DNA of 64,000 bases, taken from the NCBI GenBank assembly GCA_964020085.1, contig CAXHUQ010001522.1:186001-250000 (forward strand). Direction: 5' to 3'. This document shows, piece after piece, positions 1 through 9,961 of the stretch; position 1 is the first letter of the stretch, and every line of letters starts with the position of its first letter. The translations under genes were made by a program, and so were the position numbers. Source of the stretch: Micromussa lordhowensis. Its lineage: Eukaryota > Cnidaria > Anthozoa > Scleractinia > Lobophylliidae. Under the pieces are notes generated by a model. The model ran no database searches and was not told the DNA's origin. It worked only from the letters and a program-made list of their open reading frames with translations.

Positions 1-2
1 AT

Positions 3-136
3 GTCGCAACTTGGCAAACTAATGGCACCAAAGCACTCCTGGGGTGGGTCCGGGTCCACATGCAAAGTTTCGGAGCTGCGCGACATCTCACACTATGCTA
101 ACCAGCCCGTTTGCTAATTAGCCGAACTTTGCGCGC
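3..136 (+). repeat. Half-unit A (134 bp)
   Basis: A begins gtcgcaacttgg and ends gaactttgcgcgc. Against half B it differs at ten sites in the first 107 bp, including gg for ac in aatggcacc, t for c in ctcctgggg, g for c in gtgggtcc, c for a in tccacatg, a for g in tgcaaag, t for a in gtttcgg, c for a in gacatctc and c for t in ctaaccag. These sites tell A from B throughout the window. The last 27 bp align less well with the end of B (about 18 of 27). A lacks about 25 bp found in B, so A may be a deletion derivative or B may carry an insertion; the window alone cannot decide. Confidence 0.95.
113..122 (+). other. 10-bp perfect palindrome in each A half, first example
   Basis: gctaattagc is its own reverse complement and lies at unit offset 110-119 in nearly every A half. 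It sits in a local direct repeat: gctaaccagcccgttt is followed 16 bp on by gctaattagcc. The corresponding B site, gctaatcagc, is an imperfect palindrome. Short dyads are common in centromeric satellites and can promote cruciform or non-B DNA, but nothing here proves a function. Confidence 0.6.
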
Positions 137-295
137 GTCGCAACTTTGCAAACTAATACCACCAAAGCACTCCCGGGGTCGGTCCGGGTCCAAATGCGAA
201 GTATCGGAGCTGCGCGAAATCTCGCACTATGCTAATCAGCCCGCAGATCCCCAGGCATGGCCGGCTGGCTGACTCGTTAGCCGAGCTTGACGCGT
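137..295 (+). repeat. Half-unit B (159 bp)
   Basis: B begins gtcgcaactttgc and ends gagcttgacgcgt. It is about 91% identical to A over 107 bp, then contains a G+C-rich stretch (positions 244-268 in this copy) before rejoining A-like sequence around ttagccga. B carries one cccggg site and one gccggc site per unit. The A/B junction carries gcgcgc, and the B end carries acgcgt. A digest at any of these would be expected to give a 293-bp ladder. A strict ABAB order holds across the window except in the hybrid unit at 55960-56118. Confidence 0.95.
244..268 (+). other. B-specific ~25-bp segment, first example
   Basis: This stretch (cagatccccagg followed by cgtggccggctgg in the consensus) follows the shared cagcccg and has no counterpart in A, which continues directly with tttgctaattagcc. 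It recurs in every B half at unit offset 241-265. It holds one of the commonest variable sites in the array, ccaggcgtgg versus ccaggggtgg (a C-to-G transversion) or ccaggcatgg. Exact ends depend on alignment by a few bases because flanking ggctg and gctg motifs are similar. Function is unknown. Confidence 0.85.
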
Positions 296-1467
296 GTCGC
301 AACTTGGCAAACTAATGGCACCAAACCACTCCTGGGGTGGGTCCGGGTCCACATGCAAAGTTTCGGAGCTGCACGACATCTCGCACTATGCTAACCAGCC
401 CGTTTGCTAATTAGCCGAACTTTGCGCGCATCGCAACTTTGCAAACTAATACCACCAAAGCACTCCCGGGGTCGGTCCGGGTCCAAATGCGAAGTATCGG
501 AGCTGCGCGAAATCTCGCACTATGCTAATCAGCCCGCAGATCCCCAGGCGTGGCCGGCTGGCTGACTCGTTAGCCGAGCTTGAAGCGTGTCGCAACTTGG
601 CAAACTAATGGCACCAAAGCACTCCTGGGGTGGGTCCGGGTCCACATGCAAAGTTTCGGAGCTGCGCGACATCTCGCACTATGCTAACCAGCCCGTTTGC
701 TAATTAGCCGAACTTTGCGCGCGTCGCAACTTTGCAAACTAATACCACCAAAGCACTCCCGGGGTCGGTCGGGGTCCAAATGCGAAGTATCGGAGCTGCG
801 CGAAATCTCGCACTATGCTAATCAGCCCGCAGATCCCCAGGCATGGCCGGCTGGCTGACTCGTTAGCCGAGCTTGACGCGTGTCGCAACTTGGCAAACTA
901 ATGGCACCAAACCACTCCTGGGGTGGGTCCGGGTCCACATGCAAAGTTTCGGAGCTGCACGACATCTCGCACTATGCTAACCAGCCCGTTTGCTAATTAG
1001 CCGAACTTTGCGCGCGTCGCAACTTTGCAAACTAATACCACCAAAGCACTCCCGGGGTCGGTCCGGGTCCAAATGCGAAGTATCGGAGCTGCGCGAAATC
1101 TCGCACTATGCTAATCAGCCCGCAGATCCCCAGGCGTGGCCGGCTGGCTGACTCGTTAGCCGAGCTTGACGCGTGTCGCAACTTGGCAAACTAATGGCAC
1201 CAAAGCACTCCTGGGGTGGGTCCGGGTCCACATGCAAAGTTTCGGAGCTGCGCGACATCTCGCACTATGCTAACCAGCCCGTTTGCTAATTAGCCGAACT
1301 TTGCGCGCGTCGCAACTTTGCAAACTAATACCACCAAAGCACTCCCGGGGTCGGTCCGGGTCCAAATGCGAAGTATCGGAGCTGCGCGAAATCTCGCACT
1401 ATGCTAATCAGCCCGCAGATCCCCAGGGGTGGCCGGCTGGCTGACTCGTTAGCCGAGCTTGACGCAT

Positions 1468-2932
1468 GTCGCAACTTGGCAAACTAATGGCACCAAAGCA
1501 CTCCTGGGGTGGGTCCGGGTCCACATGCAAAGTTTCGGAGCTGCGCGACATCTCACACTATGCTAACCAGCCCGTTTGCTAATTAGCCGAACTTTGCGCG
1601 CGTCGCAACTTTGCAAACTAATACCACCAAAGCACTCCCGGGGTCGGTCCGGGTCCAAATGCGAAGTATCGGAGCTGCGCGAAATCTCGCACTATGCTAA
1701 TCAGCCCGCAGATCCCCAGGCATGGCCGGCTGGCTGACTCGTTAGCCGAGCTTGACGCGTGTCGCAACTTGGCAAACTAATGGCACCAAACCACTCCTGG
1801 GGTGGGTCCGGGTCCACATGCAAAGTTTCGGAGCTGCACGACATCTCGCACTATGCTAACCAGCCCGTTTGCTAATTAGCCGAACTTTGCGCGCGTCGCA
1901 ACTTTGCAAACTAATACCACCAAAGCACTCCCGGGGTCGGTCCGGGTCCAAATGCGAAGTATCGGAGCTGCGCGAAATCTCGCACTATGCTAATCAGCCC
2001 GCAGATCCCCAGGCGTGGCCGGCTGGCTGACTCGTTAGCCGAGCTTGAAGCGTGTCGCAACTTGGCAAACTAATGGCACCAAAGCACTCCTGGGGTGGGT
2101 CCGGGTCCACATGCAAAGTTTCGGAGCTGCGCGACATCTCGCACTATGCTAACCAGCCCGTTTGCTAATTAGCCGAACTTTGCGCGCGTCGCAACTTTGC
2201 AAACTAATACCACCAAAGCACTCCCGGGGTCGGTCGGGGTCCAAATGCGAAGTATCGGAGCTGCGCGAAATCTCGCACTATGCTAATCAGCCCGCAGATC
2301 CCCAGGCATGGCCGGCTGGCTGACTCGTTAGCCGAGCTTGACGCGTGTCGCAACTTGGCAAACTAATGGCACCAAACCACTCCTGGGGTGGGTCCGGGTC
2401 CACATGCAAAGTTTCGGAGCTGCACGACATCTCGCACTATGCTAACCAGCCCGTTTGCTAATTAGCCGAACTTTGCGCGCGTCGCAACTTTGCAAACTAA
2501 TACCACCAAAGCACTCCCGGGGTCGGTCCGGGTCCAAATGCGAAGTATCGGAGCTGCGCGAAATCTCGCACTATGCTAATCAGCCCGCAGATCCCCAGGC
2601 GTGGCCGGCTGGCTGACTCGTTAGCCGAGCTTGACGCGTGTCGCAACTTGGCAAACTAATGGCACCAAAGCACTCCTGGGGTGGGTCCGGGTCCACATGC
2701 AAAGTTTCGGAGCTGCGCGACATCTCGCACTATGCTAACCAGCCCGTTTGCTAATTAGCCGAACTTTGCGCGCGTCGCAACTTTGCAAACTAATACCACC
2801 AAAGCACTCCCGGGGTCGGTCCGGGTCCAAATGCGAAGTATCGGAGCTGCGCGAAATCTCGCACTATGCTAATCAGCCCGCAGATCCCCAGGCGTGGCCG
2901 GCTGGCTGACTCGTTAGCCGAGCTTGACGCGT
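1468..2932 (+). repeat. 5-unit HOR, copy 2 (1465 bp)
   Basis: It repeats the copy 1 markers in the same order at +1465 bp: ctcacac, ggcatgg, caaaccac with gcacgac, tgaagcgt, gtcggggtcc, ggcatgg, then caaaccac with gcacgac. Differences seen: base 430 is a where 1895 is g (catcgc versus cgtcgc), and the last unit here has ccaggcgtgg and ends gacgcgt instead of ccaggggtgg and gacgcat. The copies diverge at the block edge, as expected if the duplication ends there. Confidence 0.88.
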
Positions 2933-5024
2933 GTCGCAACTTGGCAAACTAATGGCACCAAAGCACTCCTGGGGTGGGTCCGGGTCCACATGCAAAGTTT
3001 CGGAGCTGCGCGACATCTCGCACTATGCTAACCAGCCCGTTTGCTAATTAGCCGAACTTTGCGCGCGTCGCAACTTTGCAAACTAATACCACCAAAGCAC
3101 TCCCGGGGTCGGTCCAGGTCCAAATGCGAAGTATCGGAGCTGCGCGAAATCTCGCACTATGCTAATCAGCCTGCAGATCCCCAGGCGTGGCCGGCTGGCT
3201 GACTCGTTAGCCGAGCTTGATGCGTGTCGCAACTTGGCAAACTAATGGACCAAAGATCTCCTGGGGTGGGTCCGGGTCCACATGCAAAGTTTCGGAGCTG
3301 CGCGACATCTCGCACTATGCTAACCAGCCCGTTTGCTAATTAGCCGAACTTTGCGCGCGTCGCAACTTTGCAAACTAATACCACCAAAGCACTCCCGGGG
3401 TCGGTCCGGGTCCAAATGCGAAGTATCGGAGCTGCGCGAAATCTCGCACTATGCTAATCAGCCCGCAGATCCCTAGGCGTGGCCGGCTGGCTGACTCGTT
3501 AGCCGAGCTTGACGCGTGTCGCAACTTGGCAAACTAATGGCACCAAAGCACTCCTTGGGTGGGTCCGGGTCCACATGCAAAGTTTCGGAGCTGCGCTACA
3601 TCTCGCACTATGCTAACCAGCCCGTTTGCTAATTAGCCGAACTTTGCGCGCGTCGCAACTTTGCAAACTAATACCACCAAAGCACTCCCGGGGTTGGTCC
3701 GGGTCCAAATGCGAAGTATCGGAGCTGCGCGAAATCTCGCACTATGCTAATCAGCCCGCAGATCCCCAGGCGTGGCCGGCTGGCTGACTCGTTAGCCGAG
3801 CTTGACGCGTGTCGCAACTTGGCAAACTAATGGCACCAAAGCACTCCTGGGGTGGGTCCGGGTCCACATGCAAAGTTTCGGAGCTGCGCGACATCTCGCA
3901 CTATGCTAACCAGCCCGTTTGCTAATTAGCCGAACTTTGCGCGCGTCGCAACTTTGCAAACTAATACCACCAAAGCACTCCCGGGGTCGGTCCGGGTCCA
4001 AATGCGAAGTATCGGAGCTGCGCGAAATCTCGCACTATGCTAATCAGCCCGCAGATCCCCAGGCGTGGCCGGCTGGCTGACTCGTTAGCCGAGCTTGACG
4101 CGTGTCGCAACTTGGCAAACTAATGGCACCAAAGCACTCCTGGGGTGGGTCCGGGTCCACATGCAAAGTTTCGGAGCTGCGCGACATCTCGCACTATGCT
4201 AACCAGCCCGTTTGCTAATTAGCCGAACTTTGCGCGCGTCGCAACTTTGCAAACTAATACCACCAAAGCACTCCCGGGGTCGGTCCGGGTCCAAATGCGA
4301 AGTATCGGAGCTGCGCGAAATCTCGCACTATGCTAATCAGCCCGCAGATCCCCAGGCGTGGCCGGCTGGCTGACTCGTTAGCCGAGCTTGACGCGTGTCG
4401 CAACTTGGCAAACTAATGGCACCAAAGCACTCCTGGGGTGGGTCCAGGTCCACATGCAAAGTTTCGGAGCTGCGCGACATCTCGCACTATGCTAACCAGC
4501 CCGTTTGCTAATTAGCCGAACTTTGCGCGCGTCGCAACTTTGCAAACTAATACCACCAAAGCACTCCCGGGGTCGGTCCAGGTCCAAATGCGAAGTATCG
4601 GAGCTGCGCGAAATCTCGCACTATGCTAATCAGCCCACAGATCCCCAGGCGTGGCCGGCTGGCTGACTCGTTAGCCGAGCTTGATGCGTGTCGCAACTTG
4701 GCAAACTAATGGCACCAAAGCACTCCTGGGGTGGGTCCGGGTCCACATGCAAAGTTTCGGAGCTGCGCGACATCTCGCACTATGCTAACCAGCCCGTTTG
4801 CTAATTAGCCGAACTTTGCGCGCGTCGCAACTTTGCAAACTAATACCACCAAAGCACTCCCGGGGTCGGTCCAGGTCCAAATGCGAAGTATCGGAGCTGC
4901 GCGAAATCTCGCACTATGCTAATCAGCCCGCAGATCCCCAGGCGTGGCCGGCTGGCTGACTCGTTAGCCGAGCTTGACGCGTGTCGCAACTTGGCAAACT
5001 AATGGCACCAAAGCACTCCTGGGG
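2933..5024 (+). repeat. Satellite segment related to the 15.6-26.1 kb HOR
   Basis: About seven dimers with diagnostic variants that recur in order near 16.7-18.3 kb and 22.0-23.6 kb: a 1-bp deletion giving aatggacc, then gatccctagg, then ctccttggg with gcgctacatc, then cagcccacag with gatgcgtg. Spacing to the later copies is 46 units at the left markers and 45 at a marker near 5367, so this segment has one unit more. It looks like a partial, rearranged copy of the HOR in block 15569-26114. Confidence 0.75.
3226..3517 (+). repeat. 292-bp unit with 1-bp deletion and a double substitution
   Basis: Half A reads aatggaccaaag in place of aatggcaccaaag, a 1-bp deletion just after 3248. It also reads aaagatctcc in place of aaagcactcc (3256-3257), which creates an agatct hexamer not seen elsewhere. 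The same deletion without the double change occurs in units 16699-16990 and 21972-22263, so the deletion is shared by descent and the agatct change came later. Confidence 0.9.
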
Positions 5025-6447
5025 TGGGTCCGGGTCCACATGCAAAGTTTCGGAGCTGCGCGACATCTCGCACTATGCTAACCAGCCCGTTTGCTAATTA
5101 GCCGAACTTTGCGCGCGTCGCAACTTTGCAAACTAATACCACCAAAGCACTCCCGGGGTCGGTCCGGGTCCAAATGCGAAGTATCGGAGCTGCGCGAAAT
5201 CTCGCACTATGCTAATCAGCCCGCAGATCCCCAGGCGTGGCCGGCTGGCTGACTCGTTAGCCGAGCTTGACGCGTGTCGCAACTTGGCAAACTAATGGCA
5301 CCAAAGCACTCCTGGGGTGGGTCCGGGTCCACATGCAAAGTTTCGGAGCTGCGCGACATCTCGCACTATCCTAACCAGCCCGTTTGCTAATTAGGCGAAC
5401 TTTGCGCGCGTCGCAACTTTGCAAACTAATACCACCAAAGCACTCCCGGGGTCGGTCCCGGTCCAAATGCAAAGTATCGGAGCTGCGCGAAATCTCGCAC
5501 TATGCTAATCAGCCCGCAGATCCCCAGGCGTGGCCGGCTGGCTGACTCGTTAGCCGAGCTTGACGCGTGTCGCAACTTGGCAAACTAATGGCACCATAGC
5601 ACTCCTGGGGTGGGTCCGGGTCCACATGCAAAGTTTCGGAGCTGCGCGACATCTCGCACTATGCTAACCAGCCCGTTTGCTAATTAGCCGAACTTTGCGC
5701 GCGTCGCAACTTTGCAAACTAATACCACCAAAGCACTCCCGGGGTCGGTCCGGGTCCAAATGCGAAGTATCGGAGCTGCGCGAAATCTCGCACTATGCTA
5801 ATCAGCCCGCAGATCCCCAGGCGTGGCCGGCTGGCTGACTCGTTAGCCGAGCTTGACGCGTGTCGCAACATGGCAAACTAATGGCACCAAAGCACTCCTG
5901 GGGTGGGTCCGGGTCCACATGCAAAGTTTCGGAGCTGCGCGACATCTCGCACTATGCTAACCAGCCCGTTTGCTAATTAGCCGAACTTTGCGCGCGTCGC
6001 AACTTTGCAAACTAATACCACCAAAGCACTCCCGGGGTCGGTCCGAGTCCAAATGCGAAGTATCGGAGCTGCGCGAAATCTCGCACTATGCTAATCAGCC
6101 CGCAGATCCCCAGGGGTGGCCGGCTGGCTGACTCGTTAGCCGAGCTTGACGCATGTCGCAACTTGGCAAACTAATGGCACCAAAGCACTCCTGGGGTGGG
6201 TCCGGGTCCACATGCAAAGTTTCGGAGCTGCGCGACATCTTGCACTATGCTAACCAGCCCGTTTGCTAATTAGCCGAACTTTGCGCGCGTCGCAACTTTG
6301 CAAACTAATACCACCAAAGCACTCCCGGGGTCGGTCCGGGTCCAAATGCAAAGTATCGGAGCTGCGCGAAATCTCGCACTATGCTAATCAGTCCGCAGAT
6401 CCCCAGGCGTGGCCGGCTGGCTGACTCGTTAGCCGAGCTTGACGCGT

Positions 6448-7618
6448 GTCGCAACTTGGCAAACTAATGGCACCAAAGCACTCCTGGGGTGGGTCCGGGT
6501 CCACATGCAAAGTTTCGGAGCTGCACGACATCTCGCACTATGCTAACCAGCCCGTTTGCTAATTAGCCGAACTTTGCGCGCGTCGCAACTTTGCAAACTA
6601 ATACCACCAAAGCACTCCCGGGGTCGGTCCGGGTCCAAATGCGAAGTATCGGAGCTGCGCGAAATCTCGCACTATGCTAATCAGCCCGCAGATCCCCAGG
6701 CGTGGCCGGCTGGCTGACTCGTTAGCCGAGCTTGATGCGTGTCGCAACTTGGCAAACTAATGGCACCAAAGCACTCCTGGGGTGGGTCCGGGTCCACATG
6801 CAAAGTTTCGGAGCTGCGCGACATCTCGCACTATGCTAACCAGCCCGTTTGCTAATTAGCCGAACTTTGCGCGTGGCGCAACTTTGCAAACTAATACCAC
6901 CAAAGCACTCCCGGGGTCGGTCCGGGTCCAAATGCGAAGTATCAGAGCTGCGCAAAATCTCGCACTATGCTAATCAGCCCGCAGATCCCCAGGCGTGGCC
7001 GGCTGGCTGACTCGTTAGCCGAGCTTAGCGCGTGTCGCAACTTGGCAAACTAATGGCACCAAAGCACTCCTGGGGTGGGTCCGGGTCCACATGCAAAGTT
7101 TCGGAGCTGCGCGACATCTCGCACTATGCTAACCAGCCCGTTTGCTAATTAGCCAAACTTTGCGCGCGTCGCAACTTTGCAAACCAATACCACCAAAGCA
7201 CTCCCGGGGTCGGTCCGGGTCCAAATGCGAAGTATCGGAGCTGCGCGAAATCTCGCACTATGCTAATCAGCCCGCAGATCCCCAGGGGTGGCCGGCTGGC
7301 TGACTCGTAGCCGAGCTTGACGCGTGTCGCAACTTGGCAAACTAATGGCACCAAAGCACTCCTGGGGTGGGTCCGGGTCCACATGCAAAGTTTCGGAGCT
7401 GCGCGACATCTCGCACTATGCTAACCAGCCCGTTTGCTAATTAGCCGAACTTTGCGCGCGTCGCAACTGTGCAAACTAATACCACCAAAGCACTCCCGGG
7501 GTCGGTCCGGGTCCAAATGCGAAGTATCGGAGCTGCGCGAAATCTCGCACTATGCTAATCAGCCCGCTGATCCCCAGGCGTGGCCGGCTGGCTGACTCGT
7601 TAGCCGAGCTTGACGCGT
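6448..7618 (+). repeat. 4-unit block repeated at 5-unit spacing, copy 1
   Basis: Four units carry, in order, gcacgac with a gatgcg end, gcgtggcgc with gcgcaaaatc and gagcttagcg, gccaaac with ccaggggtgg and the cgtagcc deletion, and cgctgatcc. The same series recurs 1464 bp downstream (7912-9082). Small differences, such as caactgtgc here against caactttgc there, show independent change since the event. An identical nested pair lies in P copy 2. Confidence 0.82.
7034..7325 (+). repeat. 292-bp unit with cgtagcc deletion (a)
   Basis: Half B reads gactcgtagcc, one t fewer than gactcgttagcc, near 7308. The unit also has gccaaac at the end of A and ccaggggtgg in B. It shares all of these with the units at 8498, 12306 and 13770, so one deletion event was amplified first by a 5-unit and then by an 18-unit duplication. 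Confidence 0.93.
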
Positions 7619-7911
7619 GTCGCAACTTGGCAAACTAATGGCACCAAAGCACTCCTGGGGTGGGTCCGGGTCCACATGCAAAGTTTCGGAGCTGCGCGAC
7701 ATCTCGCACTATGCTAACCAGCCCGTTTGCTAATTAGCCGAACTTTGCGCGCGTCGCAACTTTGCAAACTAATACCACCAAAGCACTCCCGGGGTCGGTC
7801 CGGGTCCAAATGCGAAGTATCGGAGCTGCGCAAAATCTCGCACTATGCTAATCAGCCCGCAGATCCCCAGGCGTGGCCGGCTGGCTGACTCGTTAGCCGA
7901 GCTTGACGCGT

Positions 7912-9082
7912 GTCGCAACTTGGCAAACTAATGGCACCAAAGCACTCCTGGGGTGGGTCCGGGTCCACATGCAAAGTTTCGGAGCTGCACGACATCTCGC
8001 ACTATGCTAACCAGCCCGTTTGCTAATTAGCCGAACTTTGCGCGCGTCGCAACTTTGCAAACTAATACCACCAAAGCACTCCCGGGGTCGGTCCGGGTCC
8101 AAATGCGAAGTATCGGAGCTGCGCGAAATCTCGCACTATGCTAATCAGCCCGCAGATCCCCAGGCGTGGCCGGCTGGCTGACTCGTTAGCCGAGCTTGAT
8201 GCTTGTCGCAACTTGGCAAACTAATGGCACCAAAGCACTCCTGGGGTGGGTCCGGGTCCACATGCAAAGTTTCGGAGCTGCTCGACATCTCGCACTATGC
8301 TAACCAGCCCGTTTGCTAATTAGCCGAACTTTGCGCGTGGCGCAACTTTGCAAACTAATACCACCAAAGCACTCCCGGGGTCGGTCCGGGTCCAAATGCG
8401 AAGTACCGGAGCTGCGCAAAATCTCGCACTATGCTAATCAGCCCGCAGATCCCCAGGCGTGGCCGGCTGGCTGACTCGTTAGCCGAGCTTAGCGCGTGTC
8501 GCAACTTGGCAAACTAATGGCACCAAAGCACTCCTGGGGTGGGTCCGGGTCCACATGCAAAGTTTCGGAGCTGCGCGACATCTCGCACTATGCTAACCAG
8601 CCCGTTTGCTAATTAGCCAAACTTTGCGCGCGTCGCAACTTTGCAAACTAATACCACCAAAGCACTCCCGGGGTCGGTCCGGGTCCAAATGCGAAGTATC
8701 GGAGCTGCGCGAAATCTCGCACTATGCTAATCAGCCCGCAGATCCCCAGGGGTGGCCGGCTGGCTGACTCGTAGCCGAGCTTGACGCGTGTCGCAACTTG
8801 GCAAACTAATGGCACCAAAGCACTCCTGGGGTGGGTCCGGGTCCACATGCAAAGTTTCGGAGCTGCGCGACATCTCGCACTATGCTAACCAGCCCGTTTG
8901 CTAATTAGCCGAACTTTGCGCGCGTCGCAACTTTGCAAACTAATACCACCAAAGCACTCCCGGGGTCGGTCCGGGTCCAAATGCGAAGTATCGGAGCTGC
9001 GCGAAATCTCGCACTATGCTAATCAGCCCGCTGATCCCCAGGCGTGGCCGGCTGGCTGACTCGTTAGCCGAGCTTGACGCGT
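7912..9082 (+). repeat. 4-unit block repeated at 5-unit spacing, copy 2
   Basis: This matches 6448-7618 at +1464 bp (5 x 293 minus 1). It has its own changes: gatgcttgtc for gatgcgtgtc near 8199, ctgctcgac near 8281 and gtaccgg near 8404. The unit between the two blocks (7619-7911) is not part of the shared marker set, so the fifth unit has been replaced or has diverged. Confidence 0.8.
8498..8789 (+). repeat. 292-bp unit with cgtagcc deletion (b)
   Basis: The missing t is near 8772, with the same linked gccaaac and ccaggggtgg variants as the unit at 7034. It differs in B by aactaatacc, where 7034 has aaccaatacc. Confidence 0.92.
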
Positions 9083-9375
9083 GTCGCAACTTGGCAAACT
9101 AATGGCACCAAAGCACTCCTGGGGTGGGTCCGGGTCCACATGCAAAGTTTCGGAGCTGCGCGACATCTCGCACTATGCTAACCAGCCCGTTTGCTAATTA
9201 GCCGAACTTTCCGCGTGGCGCAACTTTGCAAACTAATACCACCACAGCACTCCCGGGGTCGGTCCGGGTCCAAATGCGAAGTATCGGAGCTGCACGAAAT
9301 CTCGCACTATGCTAATCAGCCCGCAGATCCCCAGGCGTGGCCGGCTGGCTGACTCGTTAGCCGAGCTTAACGCGT
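8790..9375 (+). repeat. 2-unit tandem duplication, copy 1 (586 bp)
   Basis: One unit has cgctgatcc in B. The next has ttccgcgtggcgc at the A/B junction, ccaccacagc, gctgcacgaaat and a gagcttaacg end. The whole pair recurs immediately at 9376-9961, and again in P copy 2 (14062-15233). Confidence 0.85.
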
Positions 9376-9961
9376 GTCGCAACTTGGCAAACTAATGGCA
9401 CCAAAGCACTCCTGGGGTGGGTCCGGGTCCACATGCAAAGTTTCGGAGCTGCGCGACATCTCGCACTATGCTAACCAGCCCGTTTGCTAATTAGCCGAAC
9501 TTTGCGCGCGTCGCAACTTTGCAAACTAATACCACCAAAGCACTCCCGGGGTCGGTCCGGGTCCAAATGCGAAGTATCGGAGCTGCGCGAAATCTCGCAC
9601 TATGCTAATCAGCCCGCTGATCCCCAGGCGTGGCCGGCTGGCTGACTCGTTAGCCGAGCTTGACGCGTGTCGCAACTTGGCAAACTAATGGCACCAAAGC
9701 ACTCCTGGGGTGGGTCCGGGTCCACATGCAAAGTTTCGGAGCTGCGCGACATCTCGCACTATGCTAACCAGCCCGTTTGCTAATTAGCCGAACTTTCCGC
9801 GTGGCGCAACTTTGCAAACTAATACCACCACAGCACTCCCGGGGTCGGTCCGGGTCCAAATGCGAAGTATCGGAGCTGCACGAAATCTCGCACTATGCTA
9901 ATCAGCCCGCAGATCCCCAGGCGTGGCCGGCTGGCTGACTCGTTAGCCGAGCTTAACGCGT
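9376..9961 (+). repeat. 2-unit tandem duplication, copy 2 (586 bp)
   Basis: It carries the same linked variants as 8790-9375 at +586. I noticed no difference between the copies in the diagnostic sites, so this is a recent two-dimer unequal exchange nested inside the 18-unit HOR. Confidence 0.85.

Larger units (their letters stand above)
3..295 (+). repeat. Reference 293-bp dimer unit (first complete copy)
   Basis: This is the first complete unit and serves as the coordinate reference: half A is 3-136 and half B is 137-295. Unit starts follow 3 + 293n up to 3226. After the 1-bp deletions, starts run 3518 + 293n (12 units), 7326 + 293n (4), 8790 + 293n (12), 12598 + 293n (4), 14062 + 293n (9), 16991 + 293n (17), 22264 + 293n (90), 48928 + 293n (24) and 56119 + 293n (26). 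This copy differs from the majority by ctcacac (usual ctcgcac) in A and ggcatgg (usual ggcgtgg) in B, both transitions at CpG. Confidence 0.97.
3..1467 (+). repeat. 5-unit HOR, copy 1 (1465 bp)
   Basis: Five dimers carry an ordered set of variants. Units 1 and 3 have ggcatgg in B. Units 2 and 4 have caaaccactcc and gcacgac in A. Unit 2 ends tgaagcgt, unit 3 has gtcggggtcc, and unit 5 has ccaggggtgg and ends gacgcat. The order is therefore a duplicated pair plus one unit. Bases 1-2 (at) match the end of a unit like unit 5, so the same HOR probably continues left of the window. Confidence 0.9.

Noticed and set aside
178..192. tRNA- or SINE-like pol III B box (ggtccgggtcc resembles GGTTCGAATCC)
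   Set aside because: Only about 8 of 11 positions match, the key A is g, and I saw no paired A box at the right distance. The same motif occurs in both halves as part of a local ggtcc repeat.
3..295. CENP-B box in the consensus unit
   Set aside because: Scanning both strands of the consensus for TTCG-N4-A-N2-CGGG found no match. A diverged version cannot be excluded by eye.
3..295. Telomere, rDNA spacer or transposon terminal-repeat origin
   Set aside because: No telomere-type short repeat, rRNA sequence, terminal inverted repeat or target-site duplication was seen in or between units.
7145..7384. Minus-strand open frame of 79 codons, repeated at 12417-12656, with 66-codon versions at 8648-8848 and 13920-14120
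   Set aside because: It exists only because of the 1-bp cgtagcc deletion in these units. It is translated satellite crossing the dimer boundary, and resembles no known protein. Since 293 is not a multiple of 3, the frame shifts in every unit.
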